A stretch of 64,000 nucleotides of DNA from Rapana venosa (lineage: Eukaryota > Mollusca > Gastropoda > Neogastropoda > Muricidae): assembly GCA_028751875.1 (NCBI GenBank), contig CM054140.1:24839135-24903134 (forward strand). The letters run 5' to 3'. The notes beneath the pieces were generated by a model. The model saw nothing but the letters and a program-made list of their open reading frames with translations. It did no database searches and had not been told where the DNA came from. Made by a program: the position numbers and the translations under genes. Below, in pieces: positions 48,684-59,431 of this stretch. How positions within the stretch are numbered: position 1 is the first letter of the stretch; every line of letters begins with the position of its first letter.

Positions 48684-51309
48684 ACCCAACCCATGCTTTA
48701 AACTTGCCCCTTTAGTTATTGTGCCTAGAAATCCATTTTTCAATTAAGATTTCAAAAATTGATCTGTAAAATAGGTTGACTATCCATATAAAACACCCAA
48801 CAACCTTTACATAAATCACCACATTATATGCATTTTGACATCGTATCAACTTCCATGAAAGCTCATATATAAACCTCATAATTACATAAAAACAAATATG
48901 AGATAACTACAAATTATTGTGAAGGTCTGCCATATCAAACTCTACAGGATTAATGATTCAATGACACTTGTGCAAACTTGTTTAGTAAAACAGTAGTTTT
49001 TCTTCAAGTTGTCCAGATTTTGAATGCTTCTAACATACGAAAGACAAACAAGTCAGCAACTACGAACAATTACCTTCGCTTTGCAGAAAGAACGGAATAT
49101 AAGCAATATCTCTACACATCTGCAGTTAAGCAAAGCCAGCATTGAGGAGGAGGCAAAATGGCAATATGTTTGGAGAGAAGCAGTTATAAAGCAGCAAAAG
49201 CAAGCATACAGACAACAACTACAGGAAAAAAAATTTGAAATTCGGAAGACAGAACCTGAAATCTAAAGAGATGTTCATATGGTTATCACATAAGGTTACA
49301 CATCTATCTACACAAACAATTGTTATCTACACAGGAACAGGAAGAATTTTGAAAATGCTGAAAAGAAAAGGACGAAACACCATAGTGCAACATTAAATGA
49401 AGCATTTCCAGGTAGAACAGTAGCCTACTACTTTCCCGTTGCATCTACGCTTTTTTCCCCAAAGTTTTGCTGAGAGTGTGCTAAACGTGGGTTTTCAGTT
49501 CCAAATCATAAATCACAAATCCTAGTTGTCGGATCAGTCTTAGTTCTTCACAGAATGGTCAGAAAGAAAAACAACCAACCAGCTAATCACACAGCCCTGA
49601 CAACTGGACATTTCTTCTACTCCCTATCGCTCTCCATCCTGGACAAAACACTGCTATCTGCAAACTGAATACTGTACAGTGCTTCCTTGTTACTTGAAAT
49701 ACTATAGCTTTATTGAATACATCGAAAATCAATGCAGTTTCAAAACATTTCCAAAATTATTTTTAAAATAACCTTGCTCCTTTAAAAAAAGTAAATGTAA
49801 ACAAAGGAGCCACCTCTTCCCCCCTTTAAAGAGTGATGTTGATCGTTGGAGCGAAGAGGCAGAGGCCCACTTCAAAGTGAGTGTTGCTTCTTTAGGAGAT
49901 AGCAAAACTACACTACTATTTTGTCGAACTAGTTACAAAACATTTTGTCGAACTAGTTACAAGCCACACATGCACTGCGTACTATCACTACTGGCAGTTT
50001 CCTACAAAAACCTGATAGCGTGATACTGTAATTATGGCCAAGACTGGTAGCAATACAGGATATGAGGGTGGTTTTTTTAGGGGGTTGGCGGGAAGTGGAG
50101 GCACTCATACTTTTTTTGTTTGTATAGGAATCAATTGAATGTTCTGAATGAAATATAATGTTAACAGACTTGTGAAATACTGCTGCAAACTTTACTAAAA
50201 GTTTTACAAAACAGCCACCTCTTTTTTGTGTATTTTTACATGAACACTCATCACCATTTATCAAAAACAAAATCAAATCACCACCTTGATTCTATCAATC
50301 TATGTCAGCAGTGCCTATGCTGTTCATTGCATTTTCGAACAAAGATGTAGTAAACCATCGTTGAAAAGGAATAGGCTACAACAGAAGAGCTAATCTTCTC
50401 AGTTTGTCTTCAACAGATTTGAATACTCAACTTCTGAATGAAAAACCTGAGCCAACTGAAAAAAAGCCTATTCTTCCAGTTTTTAAGAGTAGGTCTGCTG
50501 CTCAATTCTCATAACTTCTTCTTCTTCCTTTTTTGTCATGTTTCTCCCAGGGGAGGTTTGACATTGATGAGCCTTCTCCATCTCTCTCTGTTTTGAGCTT
50601 CCTCCTTATTTATGCCCCTTTCTCTAAGATCGTCTGTAATACAGGCAGCCCAGGTCTTGCTAGGTCTTCCCTTTGGTCTTTTTCCATCCACTACGAAGTT
50701 CATTGCTCTTTTTATGATGTGGTGGTCTGCTTTCCGTTGAACGTGCCCAAACCAGCGCAGTCTATTGCTACTAGCTACAGACTTCAGATCACTAACTTTG
50801 CACACTCTTCATTCCGAAACCTGACAACTATCACCAATCTGCTGATGTGTTTTGTAAGCACACAATACCAGTGAACAGGAAGGGCTGGGTCCACAGCTCA
50901 CACAGTCTTTGAGCAAGAACCTATGCTACACATGACTAGATACCATACAATGGTTCTTAAATTCTACACTGCAACATTTCTATACTACATGACCTGACCA
51001 GCATGTTTTCCCCACTATCCCTAAGTTCAGCTACGCTGCACAGAATGAATATTCAACACAGATACTGGGCGTAGGTTTTTGGGTCAAAACACACACACAC
51101 ACACAATATATTTACACACATGTATGTATCGTATGTGCGCACACATAATTATACAAACCATAAAGTGAGTGACGACTGGCGAATAAATCATACCTTCATT
51201 TCTGCTGTGAGCTTCATCTTGGCATTTTCTATTCTTCTTTTCAAGTCATCGATGTCGTGTTGTAACCTGGTACACTGGATCACGTAATTGTTCTGTACAG
51301 ACACACACA

Positions 51310-51349
<40 letters not shown>

Positions 51350-51352
51350 CAC

Positions 51353-51387
<35 letters not shown>

Positions 51388-53524
51388 ATTATGACAAACA
51401 CACACGCACAATGGTATATAATACATATATCCCTGAAGTTGGAATGCAGCTACCTTTATTGTGAGTAAAAAAACTGTCGCATAAGCAAAACTTCACCATT
51501 GGTGAACTCTACCCAAGGACTGGAAACAAAATATATTTTTTATACATACATAAAATGACATAGGCCTACATACATACAAACATAATATTCACCAGAACAA
51601 TAAGTGTACTTATAAACCAAAAACAGACTGCACACACACACACAAAAATGGGGGGAAATATTAAAGTTTGTTTGGAAATAGAACATGGACTAGAAGAATG
51701 GACATTTACCAAGAAAACTGACAGACAGAAACGAAAAAGACCGAATCTGAGTGACACAAAACTAGCTGTTTTTAGCCCTGGATTTTCCAGCAAACAATAT
51801 TTTACTCACTTCATGCATACAACTTTCCTAGAATAACACATGCAGCATCGTCACTGGCAATAGGCAAGTAACTAAAAGTTCATAAGGACACATGTGCAAA
51901 TATTGCTGAATTCAGCCCACAATGTCGTTCGGTCTTCAAACTGTTTTCCACTTTTTGCACCAACACCAGTCGATAGCCTTACCTTCTGAGACGGTCTGTT
52001 GTCGCCCAGCTTGACACTCTTTTCCTTGGGCCCCTCCAGCACCGCCATCAGTTTCCTGTGCAAGGCATCCAGTTCCTCCTTCAGGCGATTCGTCTGTTCC
52101 TCTAGCGGCGGCGTCTTCTTCTTCTCCTCAAAGTAACGCTTCTTCCAGATGTCTCGAGCTGAGGAAGAAAAAAACCCCAACATGTTGATGTTCATCTCAT
52201 TGTTAATTTAGTTCCGTCGCTTTGTTAAGATTCATATGTTAATTTAGTTCCGTCGCTTTGTCAAGATTCATATGCCTTTATTTTTACCACACTGACAACC
52301 CAATAACCCTTGCAAATAAGAAAATGTGAAATATATAATTACATATTAATTGCAAAAGATTTTCTATCTGTTTGTACTTCTAAAAGCTTAGACTAGACTC
52401 TCAGACATACAATCCCACATAAAAAACCATAGTGAATATGAAATGTTTAAACCCAAATACTTAATCCCACCCAACAGCTCATTAAATACATGAATTTTAA
52501 AAAAACTTAATACACCAGAAACATTACAGTACATTAAGGAGAAAACCCATTCCTGCACAGCAGCAGCAGCAGGTGGGGTGGGGTACCTTGGTTCCGTCTG
52601 TTCTGTGTCTTCATTTGCAGCGCCTTTGCCTTTTTCACCAGTTCCTCCCGCTCCTTCTCCGTCAGCTGCCGCGTCTCCCGAGCTTCTTCAATTTCGTTTA
52701 ATAATTTTTGCTCTGCAGATAGCACACAGCAAACACGTTATCCTCAGTGCACAGACGAAGTTATCTTAAAATTCAGCAAATAGCATTGAAGATAACCATT
52801 GCTGAAAAACTACAAAACATTCCGTAATATACTACAGTACATTCCTTAATATACTACAGTACATTCCTTAATATACTACAGTACATTCCTGAATACACTA
52901 CAGTACATTCCTGAATATACTACAGTACTCTTGTACAAAATCAGTGTAAAAACAAAACAAAACAAAACAAAAAACAGCTCAATCTGAGAACGATTTGACT
53001 TTCAAATCATTTTCCAAAGCTGGACTATAGGCCTCCAGTGTTCTGAACATAATGAACTACTACAGTAAGGGGCAGACACAGCCATGAGAAAAATACAGAA
53101 AAGGGAAGGAGACAGACCAAGAATTATACAGATGAAAGGATTCTAGGAAGAGACTCCTATCCTGTACCTACTATACACATTTACATCAGTGACTGCTTGC
53201 AAGGAGCGCTGGTATCATTGCTTTTTATGTTACCAACCTGCGTTCATAAAATTTCTTAAAATCACATCAAGTACTGTCGCGTGTACAAAGTTCGTTTTCA
53301 GAAATACAAATATGATTTTTTTTAAAAATCAATGTATACTGCCACGCGCACAATATGGAAGACAGTATGTAGATATACGTGTGCGTAGAGATAGACGTAT
53401 AGTATGCATGTGAATGCATCAGTATAATGTGCATTTGTGTGTTGTCATTCAAACACAACGATACTGCCCACTTTCAATGATTAAACAAAAAGTTAATGAA
53501 GATTGGATATAAGGTTGCGTTTAC

Positions 53525-53591
<67 letters not shown>

Positions 53592-54777
53592 CTCCTCCTC
53601 TCTCTCTCTCTCTCTCTATATATGTATATGTAACCAATCTCCATTAACTTTTTAAACATTCGAAAAAATATTGAAAGTGATCAGCATCATTTTATCTCTC
53701 TGTGTGTGTATGCATGTGTTTGCGCGCGTGTATGCGTACGCGTGCATGCGTGAGTGCGTGCATTTATACAATGTTTGATGAGCTTTTATCTGTGCAAAAC
53801 ATAATTGTCATTTGTTAGTAAGAAGCAAATAGACGGAACAACGTGAAAAGTAACACCAAACTTGTCATACACAAGACAGCCATCAAAGTCAAAGATGATT
53901 TCAAATCTGAAAAAACTAATGGTCAGGCCGCAGTCAATAATATTATTCAATAAACGTTATACAGAATAAACAGACAACAATGAAAATAGAGAACAAAAGA
54001 AAACCCCAACAAACAACAACACTAAAACCTATAAAAATACGAAAACATCAAGAAAAAATACGTTACAAGAAGTGCTCTATAGTATAAATGTGCTCAATCC
54101 ATTTTTATACACAAGCCAGTTCATGCATTATTTACAGATAAAAATAAAAAGGTGTCTACATAATATATAACTATCTCACAACAGCAGAATATTCTGCGCA
54201 AATGGGAAACCAGCCTTTTTGTCATAGTTATCTAACCCGAGATTCTGACTTTGTTTTCTCAAGAACGGTTCTCATATCTTCGCGCATAGTTTCGTCTTCA
54301 GCCATTCGGGCTTGACTCCGATGCCCACTGCGGAGGTCTGGTCAACAGATAATGACCACACCAGGAGAGTGGAGGGAGATTCATCCACCACTACACTGCA
54401 CCCTCAATGTGCACACAGCGAGACTGTACACTAGCCCTGTCAACAAGGAACTCGACAGAGAAAGGAACATTGGAGAAGACTAAAGGAGGATGGATGCCGA
54501 GGGTATGTGAAAAGACCTGGCCTTGGCAGGCGTCATAAAAACACGTGGGTAAACATGGACACATCTGTCAATCTTTAACCCATCTGAATAAACCATTCGT
54601 TTTGTTTTGTTTGATTGGTTTTTATTTTTAACATTGTTTAATGCTTTTGGTGCCCCGCACGCGCGCGCGGTGTGTGTGTGTGTGTGTGATTAGAGGGGGG
54701 CAGTAAAGGAACAAGACAGAGAGGGAGAAAGAGAGGGAGAGAGAGAGGGAGGGAGAGAGAGAGAGGGGGAGAGACAC

Positions 54778-54841
<64 letters not shown>

Positions 54842-55479
54842 CATAGCTGCATGTATGACGGATGTGTATGTGATTCATCAAGCACATGCTCTGCTCATAG
54901 ACCAGAAAATGCATTAATACTTGCTGCCTATAAGCTTAAGGACGCTAACCCTAAAATGCGAACAGGAGAGAATTTTTACACTGAAACAATTCGATTTCTC
55001 TATATAAATCTTAATGGAAATGCACAAGTCCCTAAGTAAAATGTATGTTCTAATTTGTCTAACACATCACAAAAAGACGATAAAATCCTCAGGTACACCT
55101 ATACATATTGCAGAAAAGAACTTACCTCTTGTGAACATTAGTTTTGGGTAAAAACTAGTCATGCAAACATTAATTCAAAAAATATATAACACCTTTTTCT
55201 TTTCTCTTTAAGGAAAACCCTTTACTTATAATTATGACTTATGATGGTCTCACTTTCTTCTCTCCTCCGCTGTCTGGCAGACTCTGTGTCTCTGTCCATG
55301 TCTATATGCAGTGGCGGGGGTGACGGGAACCGATTCAGGTCCTGTACATGGTCAACACTTGTCATAGACAAACCACGGTCATTCAGGGTAAACTGGTCAA
55401 GTGTACTGCATGTTTGTGCACACACACTCATGCACACACGCTAGCACATACACGCACGCACGCATGCACGCTCTCTCTC

Positions 55480-55525
<46 letters not shown>

Positions 55526-56253
55526 TTCTGTATTTGATATCTAATGAATATACAAAATATAACATATACAATCATATTTTACGTAATAGTTTGCAAAAAA
55601 TACGTCTGGTGAAATATGAATGACAATAATGGAGTACGTACATCTCAGAGGAGAAAATAACAGTTCAGAAAGTTGTTTGTCATTATCAAAATCATATAGA
55701 GGCTGAAAGTTAATTCAAAGGACAAACACACACAGCAAAAAACCCAAAACAACCCGTATATCAGTGGAAATTCTTGACATATTCCACACAGTGCCTCTGG
55801 CGTCTTTTCAAATAGCTGAAAATGTGCCCTCATAATGAAAGCATTAAAAATAACACTTTAAAGGCATTGTTGTTCCAATATTAATGGGAAACAAATACAA
55901 TTGATCAAAACATGATTTTTAACAAAATCTCAATAAAGAATACTATTCTGGACGACGCTAAAAGCTCTGTTGGTTACTAATGTGAGCCAAATGCCAAGAC
56001 TCGTGTTAAAATGCTGTTGTGCTTTAACCTGAGACTGTCCACAGTCGTGACAAGCTATTAACAATCTGCAATCTCCTTCAAAGGAGAATAACCCCTCAGA
56101 TGTCGGAGTGTGGCTGGCTATATGGCGAGGTACTTAAAAAATAAACAGTCATACACGCGGATTCCAGAGTGTACTTATCTCACGGTGATTCCAAGACGGG
56201 ATTAATGAGTCAAGGTGTTAAGCCTGGGAATGCACAACAACAACAACAACAAT

Positions 56254-56288
<35 letters not shown>

Positions 56289-56915
56289 CCGTGCTTTACA
56301 TGATTACCTCTTCAGTAGCCGTCTGTCGAGCTTCCTCCTCTCGTTTCCGTCGATCCTCCTCCTCCTCCCTCTCTCTTCTTCGTTTCTCCTCCTCCTCTTC
56401 CTCGGCTCTTCTCCGTTCTTCCTCTTTCCTCCTCCTCTCCTCCTCCTCCTCCCTCCGTCTCTCCTCCTCCGCTCTCTTGCGCCGGTCCTCCTGGTCCTTG
56501 GCCCAACGGTCACTGTCCATGAGAGCTCCCTCCTCCATATCTCGCAGACGACGCTTCCGATCTTCCTCATCGTCTGAGTTGTACTGGTCACGGTTCAGCC
56601 GATTTTGCAAGTCCCGTGCTCTGCTGTGGGGTTGTTTTAGGCAGTTGGAGGGATGGAAGGTCATATGTTACAGTTCCATTCTTCTTTCTGTCTTTATAGC
56701 GTGGGGTTTTTTTTGGTGTTAATTAAAATAGGGTGGAGGTGAGCTGTATAATATGCACTTCTAGTTGATATCTCCTTCCGTTGTTTTTTTAATATTTTTA
56801 AATATACTCTTCTAGAATATATGTGCTTTTAAATGTGTTGGCTGTTCAGAATTTACCTCTTTAGAGAATTTTAAGTACTGTCTAGTGAGCTAAACGTGTG
56901 TCGCACGCGCGCGCG

Positions 56916-56947
<32 letters not shown>

Positions 56948-59431
56948 CACTCACACACGCATGTATATTCACAGATAAATCTCACATAAAATCAATTTTA
57001 AAAAATGAGTTCACAAAGCTGTCTGATATAACCTTAGTCAAACTTAAGACCTACACTGAATATGTCTGACAGCATCTTTGACTTTCATCAACAAGATCTT
57101 ACAAACTAGATTCACATCATCGTATTCAGATGGAACGTTTTAATTACAATGCTGCTAAAATCTTCCCTAAGGTCGATGAATGATACTGTGCCAGCATGCA
57201 GATGATACTTTATCTCAGAAAAAGTGTCTGTACTTCTCAGAAAATTCAGTTTCATTTATCAGCTTTATCCTTTTGAAGGTTAGTTTGAATCAGTTATATT
57301 GTGCTACTCGTTGCAGCTTTTAGTTTAGTTTAAGTACAAATACGAATACTTTACTATCTCAAACCAGAGAAATTCATACAGGTTACGGTTAAAGAATTAA
57401 ACATCAAAGGATTTTAAAAAAAAATTAATGCAAACATGTCATCACAGTGCTTACAGCACCATACAATATTATGCCATACAACACTTGCTGAAGTCGTTTG
57501 AACAAATATCTCTTTCTAAGATAAAAGAAGCTGTCTTGACTCTTGAAGGTTAGGTCTGGTAAGGCTTATGTTTCCAGTTTCGGACCCTCACATAGACATG
57601 TTGGCCTCACGACTGGCATGCACTACACTGTTTCACTGCTGGCATCACTTGGATAACTCACACAGTCAAGACTGTTCTTGACTGTCATTACACTCCATCA
57701 CACTGGCTGGTGTCCAAGTCTAATCCACTCTGTCACGCTTGGTTTATGCCCCATTCCCAGTACCATTTTGCTATTGAAAGTTAAGTTCGTCAAGTGCATT
57801 CGCAGGCTTACCATGCAATACTATCTATCCTTTTTTTTGTTTTTATTTGAATGGACTATTCCCTTTCTTTCCTTCGCATGACCAACACCAAATTGCTGGC
57901 ACGTCTTGTTACGGATTGTGCGTGACAAGTATGGCCACGTTTTTGAAAGAGTGACATTTAAGTAACAAGGCCTTTATAAAAGCATGTCTGATTTTGTGCG
58001 AGCACATACATACAAACGGATCTCCTCATCACCTTTTGGACACTGGCAGGTTAGCCCACTGTCGACCTGCCATATTGGAAAAGCCCCCACCCTCAAGCTA
58101 CCAAGCCTTGCCAAAATTGAAATTTAAAGAAGCACACTCAAAACCAATGAGACCAGAATTTGTGTCATAAACACGTCTCATTCAACAGCTCAAGCTATCC
58201 ATCATTTATTGACAGATATGCGAAGGTAATGATAAATATTTAGTTTTGACAGTGTTGACACATTTATTTGGTGAATATGGATGGTTTCACACATTTTTGA
58301 TCGGTGTACACGCGCATGCCTAAAATTCTAGCACATGTACTTTTTCAAACACTTAAACTAGCAATGCGACAGCAAATAATACTTCAGAAACACCTTCAAC
58401 TACACTAGAGAATCCCTATCACTTAAGTTAGACTTTTGAATGGTCCATCAAACGATCTGGTACCCATTTCAACTGAAAAGGTTGCAGCACATTACTGGTC
58501 AGATAAAATATTATGATTTCAGGCCCATAATATGTATTTTAATGGAAATCACTATTTGCTGATCTATTATTTAAATAAAAAAGGTAATAAATGGACTGAC
58601 AGATAGATCAGCTTACAAACAGAAAGAAATGCCAGCGCACACATATTCAGTGTAATTATTTAATCAAAGTGCTTGAGGCTATTCCAAGAAAAGCCATTCC
58701 CTACAATTTATACCATGATTTCGTTTGAAATGATCAAATCCTGACATACAAACGTTGTTTTAAAGCAACGTTCACACCTCCTTAGCTCGAAAAAAGCAAG
58801 TCTAGCTTATAAGTCAACACGCCCACTCACCTGCTGTCATAGTCATTCTCTTTGTCCCTGTTCTTATACTGATCCTCTGGAGTCAAGCCTGCAACACCGG
58901 AATCCTCATTGGTATTGTGGGTGTAAGCCGCCTCGCGCTCATAGCCATTAGCTGACCTGTAGGTCTGACCACCGGGCCTCTGCCTAGCAGGCGACTGGTC
59001 AGGGGACTGTGGCGGGCTGGAGGGATGTCGGGGAGCAGGGGCCTGGTCAGAGTTATCACCCCTACCACGGTATCTCTCCGGGGCTTCCTGCCCCGACCTA
59101 CTCTCCGCGCTCCTCGCCGGCAAGGTCTGTGGGGTCTCCTTGTAGCTCGGGTAGGGGTCAGGGGGATAGCCCTCCTCCCGCCCCTTACTCTTGTCCCTGT
59201 CCTGATATTTTGTGTGTGACTGGTAGGGGTTAGGGTTAGTGTCAGCAAAGTCCTGAGACCCAGAGAAAGGCTGCTGGCTGTGGTGTCCATGAGAGTCATG
59301 GAAGAAAGGTGCAGAAGGCGAGCCCTCCCTACTGTGGGTGGGGCTGGTGGGGTTAATTCGGGGCAGAGGGGAGTACTGGTGCACAGATTCACCTCTAGCA
59401 GGCTCATGCCTTTGACGACTGTATTGGCGAC
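42990..59431 (-). CDS. SPATA1: SPATA1-like protein (spermatogenesis-associated protein 1), 5' part not found
   Basis: Seven exons, all GT-AG and phase-consistent: 58831-59431, 56308-56623, 55254-55392, 52587-52712, 51983-52158, 51194-51292, 42990-43172. They encode 545 visible residues. Order: about 200 Pro/Ser/Gln/Arg-rich disordered residues; about 105 of nearly pure Glu/Arg/Lys helix (RRKRAEEERRREEEEERR); a linker; then the conserved SPATA1 C-terminal region. That region has IEEARETRQLTEKEREELVK, ARDIWKKRYFEEKKK, RLQHDIDDLKRR..AKMKL and TELRSLRAELVQKK. In mammals SPATA1 is testis-enriched and linked to the acrosome and to IFT20 (family knowledge); a sperm or cilium role here is inference. 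The N-terminal domain of vertebrate SPATA1 is not visible and may lie beyond 64000. The 55392 acceptor is the weakest call. Confidence 0.86.
43198..43293 (-). CDS. duplicated alternative terminal exon of the SPATA1-like gene
   Basis: It follows a good acceptor (CATCTCCTTGCAG|TTGCGC) in the same phase as the standard last exon. It encodes LRTQAETELRAVRAEVVQKK and then a short tail ending AFQVY and TGA at 43198. The standard exon, whose acceptor is only 25 bases further on, encodes LRNQAETELRSLRAELVQKK. The two are clearly tandem copies that diverge after the shared lysines, so the alternative C-terminus is about 30 residues shorter. A GTGAGG at codon 11/12 of this copy could also act as a donor in phase 0, joining it to the next exon. 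Expression is unproven. Confidence 0.7.
   Translation of the reverse strand: MRTQAETELRAVRAEVVQKKVHMRGQAFQVY
44195..44270 (+). repeat. AATTTATATAGCGC dispersed repeat fragment, second copy
   Basis: ATAATAATAATAAATAG precedes AATTTATATAGCGCTATATC and TCGTAAAAACAAATCAAAAT. Related to 18420-18510. Confidence 0.6.
44800..45460. repeat. degenerate tandem array, unit about 82 bp, about 8 copies
   Basis: The phrase GAAGAATTTGAAGGACATGT, then ACAYATAATACTGAAGGCA, then TTTTGAGCCTTAAAGATAAG recurs. Its TACTGAAG/ACACTGGAGG core falls near 44885, 44968, 45057, 45131, 45212, 45293 and 45381. Copies are diverged and of variable length. The 147-codon minus ORF over it is a by-product. Confidence 0.82.
46034..46425. 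repeat. 39/30-bp minisatellite, about 10 units
   Basis: The long unit is ACAGGTAGGTGGGTTTGTAG + TTAGTACAGGACAGGTGAG. The short unit lacks the nine-base GACAGGTGA-like part. Both lengths are multiples of three, so a plus-strand frame stays open with repeated GQVRQVGGFVVST. There is no start context or homology, and it lies in the intron of a minus-strand gene. Confidence 0.93.
46430..48585. other. intronic stretch, nothing recognised
   Basis: AT-rich with small ORFs only. Confidence 0.5.
48590..48681. repeat. (CA)n microsatellite
   Basis: CA units with CACCACCACACC interruptions in the middle. Confidence 0.94.
48690..50530. other. intronic stretch with one short duplication
   Basis: AT-rich. 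ATTTTGTCGAACTAGTTACA occurs twice in tandem at about 49917-49962. No gene was recognised. Confidence 0.55.
50536..50809 (-). pseudogene. RTE-type non-LTR retrotransposon C-terminal fragment
   Basis: Minus-strand reading RLRWFGHVQRKADHHIIKRA, DGKRPKGRPSKTW and ERGINKEEAQNRERWRRLI is the C-terminal end found after RT in many RTE-like elements (LRWFGHV..RGRPRKTW..DRERWRRL is the familiar pattern). Only this last ~90 codons remain, so it is a 5'-truncated copy inside the SPATA1-like intron. Confidence 0.85.
51301..51388. repeat. (CA)n microsatellite abutting a splice acceptor
   Basis: CA units with CCAC and AAAC interruptions. On the minus strand this is a (GT)n tract ending 8 bases before the exon that begins at 51292 (GTGTGTCTGTACAG|AACAAT). 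No ordinary pyrimidine tract is present. Confidence 0.93.
51389..51982 (-). other. intron of the SPATA1-like gene
   Basis: Between the 51983-52158 and 51194-51292 exons. Apart from the CA microsatellite at its acceptor end, nothing was recognised. Confidence 0.7.
52201..52272. repeat. 36-bp tandem duplication near an exon
   Basis: GTTAATTTAGTTCCGTCGCT followed by TTGTTAAGATTCATAT occurs twice, with one mismatch. It lies 43 bases upstream (in transcript sense) of the exon starting at 52158. Confidence 0.92.
52825..52930. repeat. 22-bp minisatellite, about 5 copies
   Basis: CTACAGTACATTCCTTAATA + TA units, the last two with CCTGAATA. It lies upstream of the exon starting at 52712. Confidence 0.93.
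53528..53618. repeat. (CT)n microsatellite
   Basis: CT repeats with CCTC interruptions inside a SPATA1-like intron. Confidence 0.94.
54228..54600. other. unexplained block with coding-like and 3'-end-like features
   Basis: On the minus strand, after CTGTTGACCAG (54346) an open stretch reads RSGHRSQARMAEDETMREDM and ends at a TAA near 54236. Its phase fits the preceding SPATA1-like exon, so it could be an alternative terminal exon. On the plus strand the same block begins with TTTGTTTTCTCAAG and ends with AATAAA at 54588 followed by T/G-rich DNA, like a 3' exon or a dispersed repeat. I cannot decide between these. Confidence 0.3.
54716..54841. repeat. (GA)n microsatellite
   Basis: GA units with GGGAGA interruptions, preceded by a GCGCGCGCGGTGTGTG run at 54659. 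Confidence 0.94.
55430..55525. repeat. compound CA/CG/CT microsatellite upstream of an exon
   Basis: CACACG, GCACGCACGC and CTCTCT phrases directly upstream, in transcript sense, of the exon starting at 55392. The intron end is therefore GT/GA-rich instead of pyrimidine-rich. Confidence 0.88.
55530..55995. other. intronic stretch, nothing recognised
   Basis: AT-rich, with no exon or repeat recognised. Confidence 0.5.
56000..56215 (+). mobile_element. dispersed repeat family C, copy 2
   Basis: CGTGACAAGCTATTAACAAT, CTCCTTCAAAGGAG, GTGTGGCTGGCTATATGGCG, AGGTACTTAAAAAATAAACA and CACGGTGATTCCAAGA parallel the copy at 36745-36985. It lies antisense to the SPATA1-like gene, about 90 bases past an exon's donor. 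Confidence 0.8.
56236..56289. repeat. (AAC)n microsatellite beside a splice donor
   Basis: Eighteen AAC units with one AAT. In the transcript it reads (GTT)n starting about 17 bases after the donor of the 56308-56623 exon. Confidence 0.95.
56624..58830 (-). other. intron of the SPATA1-like gene
   Basis: Between the disordered exon and the Glu/Arg-rich exon. It contains a (CG)n(CA)n alternating microsatellite at 56901-56946; the rest is AT-rich with nothing recognised. Confidence 0.75.
56901..56946. repeat. (CG)n(CA)n microsatellite
   Basis: About 10 CG units run straight into 11 CA units. The alternating purine-pyrimidine tract is prone to Z-DNA (general knowledge). Confidence 0.93.

Larger units (their letters stand above)
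43294..51193 (-). other. last intron of the SPATA1-like gene (7.9 kb)
   Basis: Runs from the donor after the exon ending ..LTAEMK (GAAATGAAG|GTATGA) to the duplicated terminal exons. It contains two minisatellite arrays, a CA microsatellite, a dispersed-repeat fragment and an RTE-type retrotransposon remnant. No host exon was recognised inside. Confidence 0.7.

Noticed and set aside
55222..55437. Reading through to the stop after HNYK as a terminal exon
   Set aside because: A GTGAGA donor at 55253 gives the exact phase and continuous helix needed for the next exon, so the downstream stop is probably intronic.
56308..56623. Assignment of the Glu/Arg-rich exon to trichohyalin, CSPP1 or another coiled-coil protein
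   Set aside because: Low-complexity helix alone is not diagnostic; the phase-linked downstream exons carry the SPATA1 C-terminal motifs.
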